Shown here: positions 7,192 to 14,229 of the stretch, one piece after another
How the letters are laid out: each line of letters begins with the position of its first letter
How positions within the stretch are numbered: the stretch's first letter is position 1
NCBI GenBank assembly: GCA_017543165.1
Contig: JAFYGL010000535.1
Span: 1 to 15,178 of the forward strand
Direction of reading: 5' to 3'
Source of the DNA: Victivallales bacterium
GTDB taxonomy: Bacteria > Verrucomicrobiota > Lentisphaeria > Oligosphaerales > Oligosphaeraceae
DNA: 15,178 bases
Program-made: the position numbers and the translations under genes
Notes under the pieces: generated by a model
Told to the model about the DNA's origin: nothing
The model's input: the letters and a program-made list of their open reading frames with translations, nothing else
The model's database searches: none

Positions 7192-9255
7192 TTATTTCAG
7201 GTACCAGCAGAGCTGTTTTGCCTGCTTGCGGGCGGCGCGTGCCTTTAAATCCTCTGTCAGTTGCTCTATGAATGCCAGCAGTTTGCTAAGAGGGTGCATT
7301 ACGGCTGGCGTCATGTAGTTTGGCTTGTTGTGCTCAACAAGTTTCATGCGGGCTGCCAGCGTATCTCTTGCCTTGAGTGCCGACGTGTTCATGCGCTTCA
7401 TCACCATGCCGCCTTCCAGTTCCTTGCGGAGGGACAGCATCCACGCGAATGCCTCCGCCAATGCGCAGATTTTCGCAAGTTCTGCATTAAGGCTCTTCAG
7501 GCAATTGGCGGACAGGTCGTTTATGTTTTCCAGTGATGCCAGCTGGTTAACCATCTCAATCAGGTTCTGCGCCTCTGCGAGATTGTCCTCCAGCCTGACC
7601 TGTGCATTGTCCATGGTCTCAAGTTTTTCCAGGGCAGCCTGTGGATATGCGCCGCCATTTGTCACTGCGTATTCATCGTATGCGCAGGCAGCCAGTTCAG
7701 GTGACGAGGCCAGCGCGGACAGACGCTTTATTATTTCCTCGTACTGCCCGCCATTTTCGCCGAATTGGGCCAGTGCCCAGTGCTTCAACCCCTCCTCAAT
7801 GGAAACCAGAGGCTTTACATTCCAGGTGTATTTTGACAGAAGCGCCAGCTGGTCGTAGTGTGCCGTGTCGTATATGTCGTATGCCACCGCGCCTGATATC
7901 TTGTCCTCTATGCCTGCCTCAAGCACGTTCTTCAGATTGCTATAGGAAGGCCTGTAAAGCGCACTGTATGAATTGCTTATCACAGGGCATACCCATGAGG
8001 CAAAGCCCGCCTTCTTGGCCAATGCGGGGCGGTTTTTCTTGTTGAAGCCATTGTCGCTGTCTTCACGCCAGTGGATTACAGCCTTGTCCCGCAGTCCCGC
8101 CGCGAACAATTTTCTGGCGAAAGTGCTTTCCAATGCCCTGGAATTGCGCACCAGCGCGTCCTGCCAGAATATGACCTTGCCTACGCCGCGGTTCACCAGT
8201 GTCTTGGTGAGCCACAGCAGATAGTCTGATGCGATTTCATCATGGCCTGCGACACGGCATTTCGGGCATGCGCAGAGGTCGTGGACATCGTCCAGCCGCA
8301 CATGCACAAATGGCGCGCCATCTGGATAGTATTTTTCCAGGAATGCGGCCAGCATTTCAGTGACGAAGACCCTGTTGTCTCTGGAATATGTGCAGACGCC
8401 TTTTTCCGTGGGCTCGCCATTTTCGTCCAATGCGGAGATTTCAGGCATCATGCGGGGGAACAAGGTGTTGTTTCCAAACAGGGAGAACACTGGAAACACC
8501 ATCAAATCCTTTTCACGCGCGTAGTTTATGATTTCGGAAAGCAAATCTTCCCTTTCAATGGTGGAGGAAATGTAGGTCTCACTGTTCCAGACATCTTTTT
8601 CGGCGGAGTACCAGTTCAGGAAATGCTCGTTTTTGAGTTCTTCCCTGTCCTTCATGTTGAATGCGAAGAATTCCGCGGGGTTGTTCTGGTCCTCGAAAGT
8701 CGAGTTGGGGAGGCAGTTGTATATTCCAAGGCCCAGTGCGTTGAATTTCAGCGTGGTGATCTGGTCGATTGCCTTCATCCAGTCGTTGAGGTTCATCCTG
8801 TCCGTGCCCCAGATTGTATCGATGATGAGGCCTCTGACAGGCAGGTCAGGCCAGTCCCTGATGAACAGGTTGGGCAGTTTCTGCCCTGCCAGGAAGAGAC
8901 GGTACAGCGAGGCCAGTGTGCATGCCGCCATGACGGCGCCGCGCTGCTGTTGCGCGCGTATTGTGATTTCACTGCCCTGGATGGTTATTTCGTAGTAGTC
9001 GCTGCGGCATGCATCAGGCACGCCTGCGAAGTTGAAATCCCCGTTCTCCTCGATGCGCGCCTCGATTATATATGTCTTCTTGTTCGCTATGACGCGGACA
9101 CCCGCCTCCGACAGTATCGCCCTTATTGACTTTCTCTGCAAGGGCAGCACATTCGTGGTGATAAGCCTTACATCTGCCGACAATTCCGACATGTCCTCCA
9201 GCTTGGATATGGATTTTGGCTGGGGGAAAAGTTCGGGGATTTCGTATGGTGTCAT
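7192..9255 (-). CDS. GH20-like beta-N-acetylhexosaminidase relative with altered catalytic pair
   Basis: 687 residues. Residues 1-130 resemble the GH20b non-catalytic domain (LFPQPKSI near the start; YEITIQGSEITIRA then RGAVMAACTLASLYR). From RDWPDLPVRGLIIDT (133-147) a GH20-type TIM barrel follows, with the early substrate Arg (R141). The usual HxGGDE motif is replaced by HVRLDDVHD (318-326), with Asp322-Asp323 where GH20 has Asp-Glu, followed by CACPKC (328-333). The last 150 residues look helical. There is no signal peptide, so a cytoplasmic role on imported or recycled GlcNAc-containing oligosaccharides is likely. ATG 9255 is preceded by GGAG (10 nt away) and GGAAA. The stop is 3 nt before a GTG of the kinase/nucleotidyltransferase gene, so the two are co-translated. 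Activity may differ from classical hexosaminidases, since Asp-Asp pairs are typical of GH84; the assignment is at superfamily level. Confidence 0.78.
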   Translation of the reverse strand: MTPYEIPELFPQPKSISKLEDMSELSADVRLITTNVLPLQRKSIRAILSEAGVRVIANKKTYIIEARIEENGDFNFAGVPDACRSDYYEITIQGSEITIRAQQQRGAVMAACTLASLYRLFLAGQKLPNLFIRDWPDLPVRGLIIDTIWGTDRMNLNDWMKAIDQITTLKFNALGLGIYNCLPNSTFEDQNNPAEFFAFNMKDREELKNEHFLNWYSAEKDVWNSETYISSTIEREDLLSEIINYAREKDLMVFPVFSLFGNNTLFPRMMPEISALDENGEPTEKGVCTYSRDNRVFVTEMLAAFLEKYYPDGAPFVHVRLDDVHDLCACPKCRVAGHDEIASDYLLWLTKTLVNRGVGKVIFWQDALVRNSRALESTFARKLFAAGLRDKAVIHWREDSDNGFNKKNRPALAKKAGFASWVCPVISNSYSALYRPSYSNLKNVLEAGIEDKISGAVAYDIYDTAHYDQLALLSKYTWNVKPLVSIEEGLKHWALAQFGENGGQYEEIIKRLSALASSPELAACAYDEYAVTNGGAYPQAALEKLETMDNAQVRLEDNLAEAQNLIEMVNQLASLENINDLSANCLKSLNAELAKICALAEAFAWMLSLRKELEGGMVMKRMNTSALKARDTLAARMKLVEHNKPNYMTPAVMHPLSKLLAFIEQLTEDLKARAARKQAKQLCWYLK

Positions 9256-9402
9256 TTTTCCAATTCTCCAGTGCCCTGTGCCTTCCAGGACGGATTAAAA
9301 ATTAAAAATGCGCTGCCATCATACAGTTTTGGCACTATGGCAGTAGCATTGGTAATGTATCGCGAAAATTGGAAAAATCAATCTGGCAAGACGCATTTAT
9401 CT

Positions 9403-9502
9403 GCGCGGACAAAAGTCCGCGCATCAGGACGTTGGAAGTCCATGTGCAGGTTCAATAGCCGTATGGCATTCCCGCGTCCTGACGCGCGGCCAATGGCCGC
9501 GC
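9403..9502. repeat. REP-like palindrome pair
   Basis: Two palindromic units face each other. Unit 1 is GCGCGGAC-AAAA-GTCCGCGC (9403-9422) continuing into GCATCAGGACG (9421-9431). Unit 2, inverted, is CGTCCTGACGC (9475-9485) running into the palindrome at 9484-9502. The two TCAGGACG tails are complementary, so the 100-bp block can also fold as one large cruciform. The 34 bp at 9473-9506 occur again, perfectly and inverted, at 10970-11003. The rest of the gap 9256-9402 shows only AT-rich sequence with no convincing promoter. Confidence 0.85.
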
Positions 9503-9537
9503 GGAACAGCGGGCCGCACATAACAGCGCGCCGAATA

Positions 9538-10878
9538 TTATATATTGCGGTCGGCGAAGTCGTAGTAGAAGTTCCAGTCAAAGGCGGTGAGGGAATGTTT
9601 GCCTGTCTTGACATGGTACCCGATTTTGCCTTTGCCGCATGAGACATCGCAGGGGGGCATCTCGTCCACGCCCAGGCCTGGCAGGCCGTACAGTTCCCAT
9701 ATCTTGGAGGCATTGTATGCTGAAATGAATTCGCTCTTGGGGTCCGCAGTGTAGTCCAGACTGGAACTGCCCACATACAGCGCCCTTGGCGCCACCAGCG
9801 CCAGCAGCGCGTGCTGGTCGATGGGCAGCAGTTCTTCCTGCCCCGCGAATTCCATCATCTTGTCTGTGAACCAGTTCGGCCTTACGTGCCATAGGCAGCT
9901 GAGTGTTTCACCGAAGAGGCGTCTGCTCAATGCGGCTCCGCCGTGCCCCGAGTTGTTGGAGACCACCATCTTGAAGCGCTCGTCATTGGCGCCTGCCCAG
10001 AGGCAGGCCTTGCCAAGGCGGCTGTGCCCTACGATGGCGCAGCGGGACGCATCCACCAGTGGCTCCCTTTCCAGCGCATCCAGGATGCGGCTGTATCCCC
10101 ATGCCCAGCCGCCGATTGCGCCAAGATTGCGCCTGCGCTGGTGCAGTTCCTCCAGCGGGATGTCATAGTCGGGGCGCAGGTCCTTTTCATCGCAGAACAG
10201 CGTGAATATGCTCTTGCGTGCGCCGTCCAGGTTGTCTGGGAATATTTCGCCGCAATGCGCCGTCGCCACGGCATAGCCGCGTTCCATTGCCCCGAGGTAG
10301 TTCATGAACTCCTGCTTGGGCACACAGCGCCAGCTTTCGTTGGGCGCACCGATGGTATGCCAGAGACGCTGGGATTTGTCATCCACGGGGCCTCTTGTCA
10401 TGCGCACGTCATATTCAGGCGTGTTGGCCTGGTTGCCGCTGAAGTTCAACTGTATGAATACAGGCGGCTTCACCGCGCTTTTGGGCACATACAGCAGCAT
10501 GTCGAAGTTGAAGCTGCGGCCATCGTTCATCTCGCAGTAGATGCGGCATTCCTTGCGGATTGCCTTGCCGTCCAGGGCGTCGTCCTTGATGGTCATGGTC
10601 TCCACCCGCAACTTGTCTGGCGCTGGCGGCATGAAGCCGTACATGCAATCCTTGAATTGCTGGAGTATTTCAGGGCGTTTGCGCTTCCATTCGTCCAAAG
10701 TCGCCGGCAAAGGCGGCAGCGTGTAGGGCTTGACCTTGTCATCGGTTGTCACATAGCGCCTGAAGAATTCATCGCTCCAGGCATTGGTGGCGCGTTCCGC
10801 GAGTATGATCTTCTCAGGATGGTCGGGAGTGCGGAGAAACTCCTCAGTTGCAGGCGGGGTGTAAAGTCGTGTCAGCAT
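9538..10878 (-). CDS. CE15-like glucuronoyl esterase
   Basis: 446 residues, alpha/beta hydrolase. CE15 enzymes cleave the ester between 4-O-methyl-glucuronic acid and lignin alcohols or related uronate esters. GHSRLGKACLWAG (284-296) holds the nucleophile Ser286. VSNNSGHGGAALSRR follows it, and RALYVGSSSLDYTADP corresponds to the late beta-strand region that can supply the acid. KHSLTAFDW (427-435) holds the catalytic His428. The order matches bacterial CE15. No signal peptide is seen, although known CE15 enzymes are mostly secreted, so this one may act on imported fragments. ATG 10878 is chosen because the upstream extension (to an ATG at 11013) translates repeat DNA into Pro/Ser/Thr/His-rich nonsense. 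No Shine-Dalgarno precedes 10878: the 184-bp repeat element ends 5 nt before it. It is probably in one transcript with the GH39-like gene. The acid residue is not resolved by eye. Confidence 0.88.
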   Translation of the reverse strand: MLTRLYTPPATEEFLRTPDHPEKIILAERATNAWSDEFFRRYVTTDDKVKPYTLPPLPATLDEWKRKRPEILQQFKDCMYGFMPPAPDKLRVETMTIKDDALDGKAIRKECRIYCEMNDGRSFNFDMLLYVPKSAVKPPVFIQLNFSGNQANTPEYDVRMTRGPVDDKSQRLWHTIGAPNESWRCVPKQEFMNYLGAMERGYAVATAHCGEIFPDNLDGARKSIFTLFCDEKDLRPDYDIPLEELHQRRRNLGAIGGWAWGYSRILDALEREPLVDASRCAIVGHSRLGKACLWAGANDERFKMVVSNNSGHGGAALSRRLFGETLSCLWHVRPNWFTDKMMEFAGQEELLPIDQHALLALVAPRALYVGSSSLDYTADPKSEFISAYNASKIWELYGLPGLGVDEMPPCDVSCGKGKIGYHVKTGKHSLTAFDWNFYYDFADRNI

Positions 10879-10883
10879 ATTTA

Positions 10884-11067
10884 GTGGACTGTGGTCTGTG
10901 GACTGTGGACTGTGGTCTGTGGGCTGTGGTGTGCGCGGGGCGAAAGCCCCGCGTTCAGAAGGCACGCTTTTCCGCGCGGCCATTGGCCGCGCGTCAGGAC
11001 GCGTGACTACCATCTGCGCCTGGCAGGGGCAACACTATCTGTAGACAGTTTACAGTCCACAGTCCAC
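10884..11067. repeat. 184-bp repeat element with heptamer ends and REP-like core
   Basis: The left end is seven tandem heptamers of type GTGGACT or close variants (10884-10932). The right end carries two exact complements, AGTCCAC AGTCCAC (11054-11067), so the ends are inverted relative to each other. Inside are CGCGGGGC-GAAA-GCCCCGCG (10934-10953) and a palindrome at 10974-10992 followed by GCGTCAGGACGCG. The 34 bp at 10970-11003 are identical, inverted, to 9473-9506. The element fills the whole gap between the GH39-like stop (11074) and the esterase start (10878). No transposase is present. It is a MITE- or REP-like non-coding element. Confidence 0.85.
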
Positions 11068-11073
11068 TTGTAT

Positions 11074-12402
11074 TCATTTCTTCAGAATCACCATGAATGC
11101 GGCGGAGCCTGGTTCGGATTTGACCAGGTTGTAGATGCCTTTCTCGTCTGGCTCGCAGGGTGTGGGTTCGTTGTCGCGGGCGTCGTCCAGTGCCAGATAA
11201 CTGACGGAACTGGGCTGGAAGCCCTTGATTTCCAGAGGTATTGAAATCTTGTCACCGTAGAGGTCTGCCACCAGGACTGCGGCCTGTGTGCCGTCCTCGG
11301 AAATGCCAGCTATGGCGCGTTGCGTGTCCTCGCCGCCAGTGATTTCCACCTTGTTGGGGAAGTCATAGACCATGTCGCGCATCATCAGCAGTGAATAGTA
11401 GTTCTTGTTGAAGCGCCTGCTGGGGTAGTGTAGTCCCCAGCTGCCCAGGCCGCAGCCATAGTAGAACGCGCTGTCAAGCGGGCTGTTCTGCCAGATGCAG
11501 AATGTGGCGATGTTGAATGCGGCGGAGTTGATGCCCATGAGGCCGTCGCGGCCTTCGGAGGAACGCTTGTAGGATTCTTCGGTCACATTGGAGTGCACGC
11601 CTGTCCATGAGCGAATGAAATGCCATTCGTTGATGCAGGTTTCCACGCCTGTCCAGCCGATCTTGTCCAGGTATGCGCGCGGTTCGGTGCCGTGATGCGT
11701 GGGAGTTTCCAGGCTGTTGGCGTACATGTGGTACGAGTAGAAGTCGGGCTTTACGTTCAGCTTGTCGCATTCCGCCTTCAGCATATCGACCAAGTCTGGC
11801 CTGAAGGTGCAATGGGCGGGACCGCCAATCTTCAATTCGGGGTATTCATCCTTGAGGCGCTTCAGAACGATGGCGTAGAACTTGGCGAATTCCTCGTCCG
11901 TGCCAGTCCACATGGTGATATGCCCTTCTGGCTCGTTCCAGATTTCCCAGTACTTCATGTCGTAGTGGAAGCCATTGGCCCAGCCTTTGGTATAGTGCCT
12001 GATGATGCCGGCGCATACCTCGGCGTACTTTTGGTAGTCCTGTGGAGGAATTGCGTTGAAGTGGAAGTCCTTTGTATGCTCGATGCTGGTGCCCATGCGG
12101 TAGAACACCTTGCTTCCCGCCTCATAGACCAGGCGTATAACCTCGTCTGACGGGCCGAAGACATAGTTCTTCTCGTCCTTGGGGTCCAGATGCATCAGGG
12201 GGAAGATGTGGTGCACGTCAATCAAGCGCTGGTTGGGGTTGTTGAGCGCCCAGTCATGGTTTCTGACAATTGGGAAGCGCAGCGATTTGAATGTGTCGTT
12301 GTAGTCGGAAATGCGCCTGTTTGAGATGAATACATGCAATCCCGAACCATAGAGTTCCTTGCGAATCAGACCTTGCCTTGAATTGAAGTCGGCTGTAATC
12401 AT
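11074..12402 (-). CDS. Clan GH-A glycosidase, GH39-like
   Basis: 442 residues. The (beta/alpha)8 barrel carries YWEIWNEPEG (151-160) with the acid/base Glu157 of the Asn-Glu-Pro motif, and ETCINEWHF (254-262) with the probable nucleophile Glu259 on strand 7, the arrangement of retaining clan GH-A enzymes. The WNEP context and the C-terminal beta-rich tail (about 350-442) fit GH39 (beta-xylosidase, alpha-iduronidase and relatives) better than GH5 or GH79, but family assignment by eye is tentative. There is no signal peptide, so it is cytoplasmic. ATG 12402 is preceded by AGGAAAGG at suitable distance, and a promoter candidate lies at 12454-12481, so this is the likely first gene of the sugar cluster. 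Adjacent to a CE15 esterase, a role in breaking down glucuronoxylan-type or other uronate-containing oligosaccharides is plausible (inference). Confidence 0.82.
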   Translation of the reverse strand: MITADFNSRQGLIRKELYGSGLHVFISNRRISDYNDTFKSLRFPIVRNHDWALNNPNQRLIDVHHIFPLMHLDPKDEKNYVFGPSDEVIRLVYEAGSKVFYRMGTSIEHTKDFHFNAIPPQDYQKYAEVCAGIIRHYTKGWANGFHYDMKYWEIWNEPEGHITMWTGTDEEFAKFYAIVLKRLKDEYPELKIGGPAHCTFRPDLVDMLKAECDKLNVKPDFYSYHMYANSLETPTHHGTEPRAYLDKIGWTGVETCINEWHFIRSWTGVHSNVTEESYKRSSEGRDGLMGINSAAFNIATFCIWQNSPLDSAFYYGCGLGSWGLHYPSRRFNKNYYSLLMMRDMVYDFPNKVEITGGEDTQRAIAGISEDGTQAAVLVADLYGDKISIPLEIKGFQPSSVSYLALDDARDNEPTPCEPDEKGIYNLVKSEPGSAAFMVILKK

Positions 12403-12453
12403 TTGCCTTTCCTTTTTTCGTTGTGGATAATCTCTTTAGAAAAATACGGCGGG

Positions 12454-12481
12454 AATTTAACTCTGCTTTTCATGAGTGCAA
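12454..12481 (-). promoter_or_regulatory. Candidate promoter of the sugar cluster
   Basis: On the minus strand, TTGCAC (12481-12476), a 16-nt spacer and TAAATT (12459-12454). It would start transcription near 12447, about 45 nt upstream of the GH39-like ATG. The rest of the divergent gap up to thrC (12482-12616) is AT-rich. It must hold the thrC promoter, but I see no clear -35/-10 pair for it. Confidence 0.5.
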
Positions 12482-12616
12482 GATTATTAAAGGCTAAAAA
12501 GGAAAAGAGGGGATGTGTTAAAATGCGCCATTACGAATTTTCCAAAAACTTATGTGTAAAATGGTGATTATCGGTTAAATTATCGCATTTTCGCAACATT
12601 GTTTAGGAGAATGAGA

Positions 12617-14002
12617 ATGAATCCTGTTTACATAAGCACCCGCGGCGCGGTGGCGCCAGTGGATTTTCCCGCGGCGGTTATGATGGGGCTTGCCGATGAT
12701 GGTGGCCTTCTCATACCAGAGGTGATACCAGACGTCACATCGAAGCTGTCTGCCTGGAGCAAGCTGAACTATCCTGAACTGGCGTTCGAGGTGCTTCGTC
12801 TTTTCATCGGGGATGCTGTGCCCGAGGCTGATTTGCGCTCATTGGTGCAGCGCAGCTATGCCACTTTCGCGGCAAAGGAAGTCATACCCGTGAAGCGTTT
12901 CGGCGAACTTTTCATTGCAGAACTGTTCCATGGGCCGACCTTGGCGTTCAAGGATGTGGCATTGCAGTTCCTGGGCAACATGTTCGAATACATACTCTCC
13001 AAGACAGGCGAGACACTCAACATAATCGGGGCCACCAGCGGGGACACGGGCAGCGCTGCGATTCATGGCGTCCGCGGCAAGTCAGGCATACATATATTCA
13101 TAATGTATCCAGATGGCAGGGTAAGCCCGTTGCAGGAGAGGCAGATGGCCACAGTGCCTGACGCAAATGTGCACTGCATCGCCATCAATGGCACCTTTGA
13201 CGATGGGCAGCGGGTGCTCAAGGAGATATTCAACGACATGCCTTTCAAGCGTTCCAGGCACCTGGGCGCGGTGAATTCCGTGAACTGGGCGCGTGTGCTG
13301 GCGCAGGTGGTGTATTACTTCTGGGCGGCATTCCGCGCCATGGACGAAACTGGCGCGGAACAGGTACAGGTCGCCGTGCCCACAGGCAACTTCGGCGACA
13401 TATTCGCAGGCTACATCGCGAAGAAAATGGGTGCGCCCATAAAGCGCCTCATCCTGGCCACCAACGAGAACGACATTCTGTCCAGGTTCTTCAACACAGG
13501 TGAATACAGCCGCGGCAAGGTCAGCCCCACATTGAGCCCCAGCATGGACATACAGGTGGCCAGCAACTTCGAGCGCTATCTGTACTACCGCGTTGGCTGC
13601 GATTCCGCAAAGGTGCGGGAATTGATGGCGGCATTTGCCAAGGATGGATGCATCAGGCTGCCTGGCAAGGACGAGGATTTTGCCGCAGGAAGGGGAGACA
13701 CCGCTGCCACTTTGGCCACAATCAAGGACTTCTACGGAAAATACGGCTACATTCTGGATCCGCATACAGCCGTGGGTGTCTCCGTGGCGCAGGCATTGCC
13801 GCTGCAAGGCGTTCCCACGATATGCCTCTCCACCGCCCATCCAGCGAAGTTCTCTGGCGCGATAACGCAGGCGCTTGGCTCGGATTTGGCAAGGCATCCT
13901 GCGCTGGAGGCGCTTAAGTCCCTGGAATTGAGGCGTGCCAGGCTGGAGCCGCAGCGTGATGTGATTGAGCATTACGTGGACGAGCAGCTGGCATTGCCTT
14001 GA
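12617..14002 (+). CDS. thrC: Threonine synthase
   Basis: 461 residues. It converts O-phospho-L-homoserine to L-threonine with pyridoxal phosphate (PLP), the last step of threonine biosynthesis, in the cytoplasm. It begins MNPVYISTRG, matching the family's YxSTRG start, then LADDGGLLIPE. FHGPTLAFKDVALQFLG carries the PLP Lys112. GATSGDTGSAAIHG (from about residue 137) and PTGNFGDIFAGYIAKKMG are the phosphate- and cofactor-binding loops, and LSTAHPAKF lies near the C-terminus. Length and motif order fit the long E. coli/yeast-type ThrC. ATG 12617 is chosen because AGGAG at 12605-12609 lies 7 nt upstream; a TTG at 12599 and an ATG at 12611 are in frame but overlap or crowd that site. There is no partner gene of the threonine pathway nearby. 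Divergent from the sugar cluster and convergent with the tRNA gene. Confidence 0.97.
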   Translation: MNPVYISTRGAVAPVDFPAAVMMGLADDGGLLIPEVIPDVTSKLSAWSKLNYPELAFEVLRLFIGDAVPEADLRSLVQRSYATFAAKEVIPVKRFGELFIAELFHGPTLAFKDVALQFLGNMFEYILSKTGETLNIIGATSGDTGSAAIHGVRGKSGIHIFIMYPDGRVSPLQERQMATVPDANVHCIAINGTFDDGQRVLKEIFNDMPFKRSRHLGAVNSVNWARVLAQVVYYFWAAFRAMDETGAEQVQVAVPTGNFGDIFAGYIAKKMGAPIKRLILATNENDILSRFFNTGEYSRGKVSPTLSPSMDIQVASNFERYLYYRVGCDSAKVRELMAAFAKDGCIRLPGKDEDFAAGRGDTAATLATIKDFYGKYGYILDPHTAVGVSVAQALPLQGVPTICLSTAHPAKFSGAITQALGSDLARHPALEALKSLELRRARLEPQRDVIEHYVDEQLALP

Positions 14003-14025
14003 AGTTGGGGTATATTGCGAATCCA

Positions 14026-14056
14026 CAAAAAAGCCCACGCCATTAAGGCATGGGCT
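14026..14056 (-). terminator. Intrinsic terminator of the tRNA-Arg gene
   Basis: On the minus strand, AGCCCATGCC, a 5-nt loop and GGCGTGGGCT form a 10-bp stem with one internal U.G, followed by TTTTTTGTG. It begins 8 nt past the tRNA CCA end. On the plus strand there is no T-run, so it is not a good terminator for thrC, which has no other candidate. Confidence 0.85.
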
Positions 14057-14064
14057 GAAAAGAA

Positions 14065-14141
14065 TGGCGGTCCGGGCGCGGCTCGAACGCGCGACCTACG
14101 GCTTAGAAGGCAGTTGCTCTATCCAGCTGAGCTACCGGACC
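14065..14141 (-). tRNA. tRNA-Arg (anticodon TCT)
   Basis: Decodes AGA/AGG. On the minus strand the acceptor stem is GGTCCGG/CCGGACC, the D-arm GCTC-AGCTGGATA-GAGC, and the anticodon loop CTTCTAA with TCT at 14107-14105. The T-arm is GCGCG-TTCGAGC-CGCGC, the discriminator base is G, and CCA is encoded (14067-14065). The anticodon stem is ACTGC against GCCGT, which leaves one T.C mismatch in the middle pair (29-41); all other stems are perfect. Confidence 0.95.
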
Positions 14142-14161
14142 CCTTGGAAGAAATTGCCCTT

Positions 14162-14189
14162 AATTTAGCCCAGAGCCCCTATTTTTCAA
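14162..14189 (-). promoter_or_regulatory. Candidate promoter of tRNA-Arg
   Basis: On the minus strand, TTGAAA (14189-14184), a 16-nt spacer and TAAATT (14167-14162), about 20 nt upstream of the mature tRNA 5' end. It has the same spacing and -10 as the candidate at 12454-12481. Confidence 0.45.
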
Positions 14190-14229
14190 TTGCAGTTTCC
14201 CTTTTAAATTCAATTATAATGGAGAGCTT

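Noticed and set aside
9318..9346. Small inverted repeat TGCCAT...ATGGCA in the gap before the GH20-like gene, considered as an operator
   Set aside because: The arms match only over 6-7 bp with an offset base, and there is no promoter or regulator nearby to support an operator.
10884..10932. CRISPR-like array
   Set aside because: The units are 7-bp tandem repeats without spacers; this is a minisatellite.
10879..11013. 45-codon N-terminal extension of the CE15 esterase frame
   Set aside because: It translates the heptamer and REP-like repeats into low-complexity sequence (PQPTDHSPQSTDHSP), and the same RPDARPMAA string appears in an unrelated frame at the other repeat copy. It is read-through of repeat DNA, not protein.
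12599..12616. TTG start adding six residues to ThrC
   Set aside because: The frame would run through the ribosome binding site AGGAG; ATG 12617 matches the family start.
14032..14056. Terminator for thrC
   Set aside because: On the plus strand the hairpin is followed by GAAAAG, not a T-run; the T-run lies on the minus strand and serves the tRNA.
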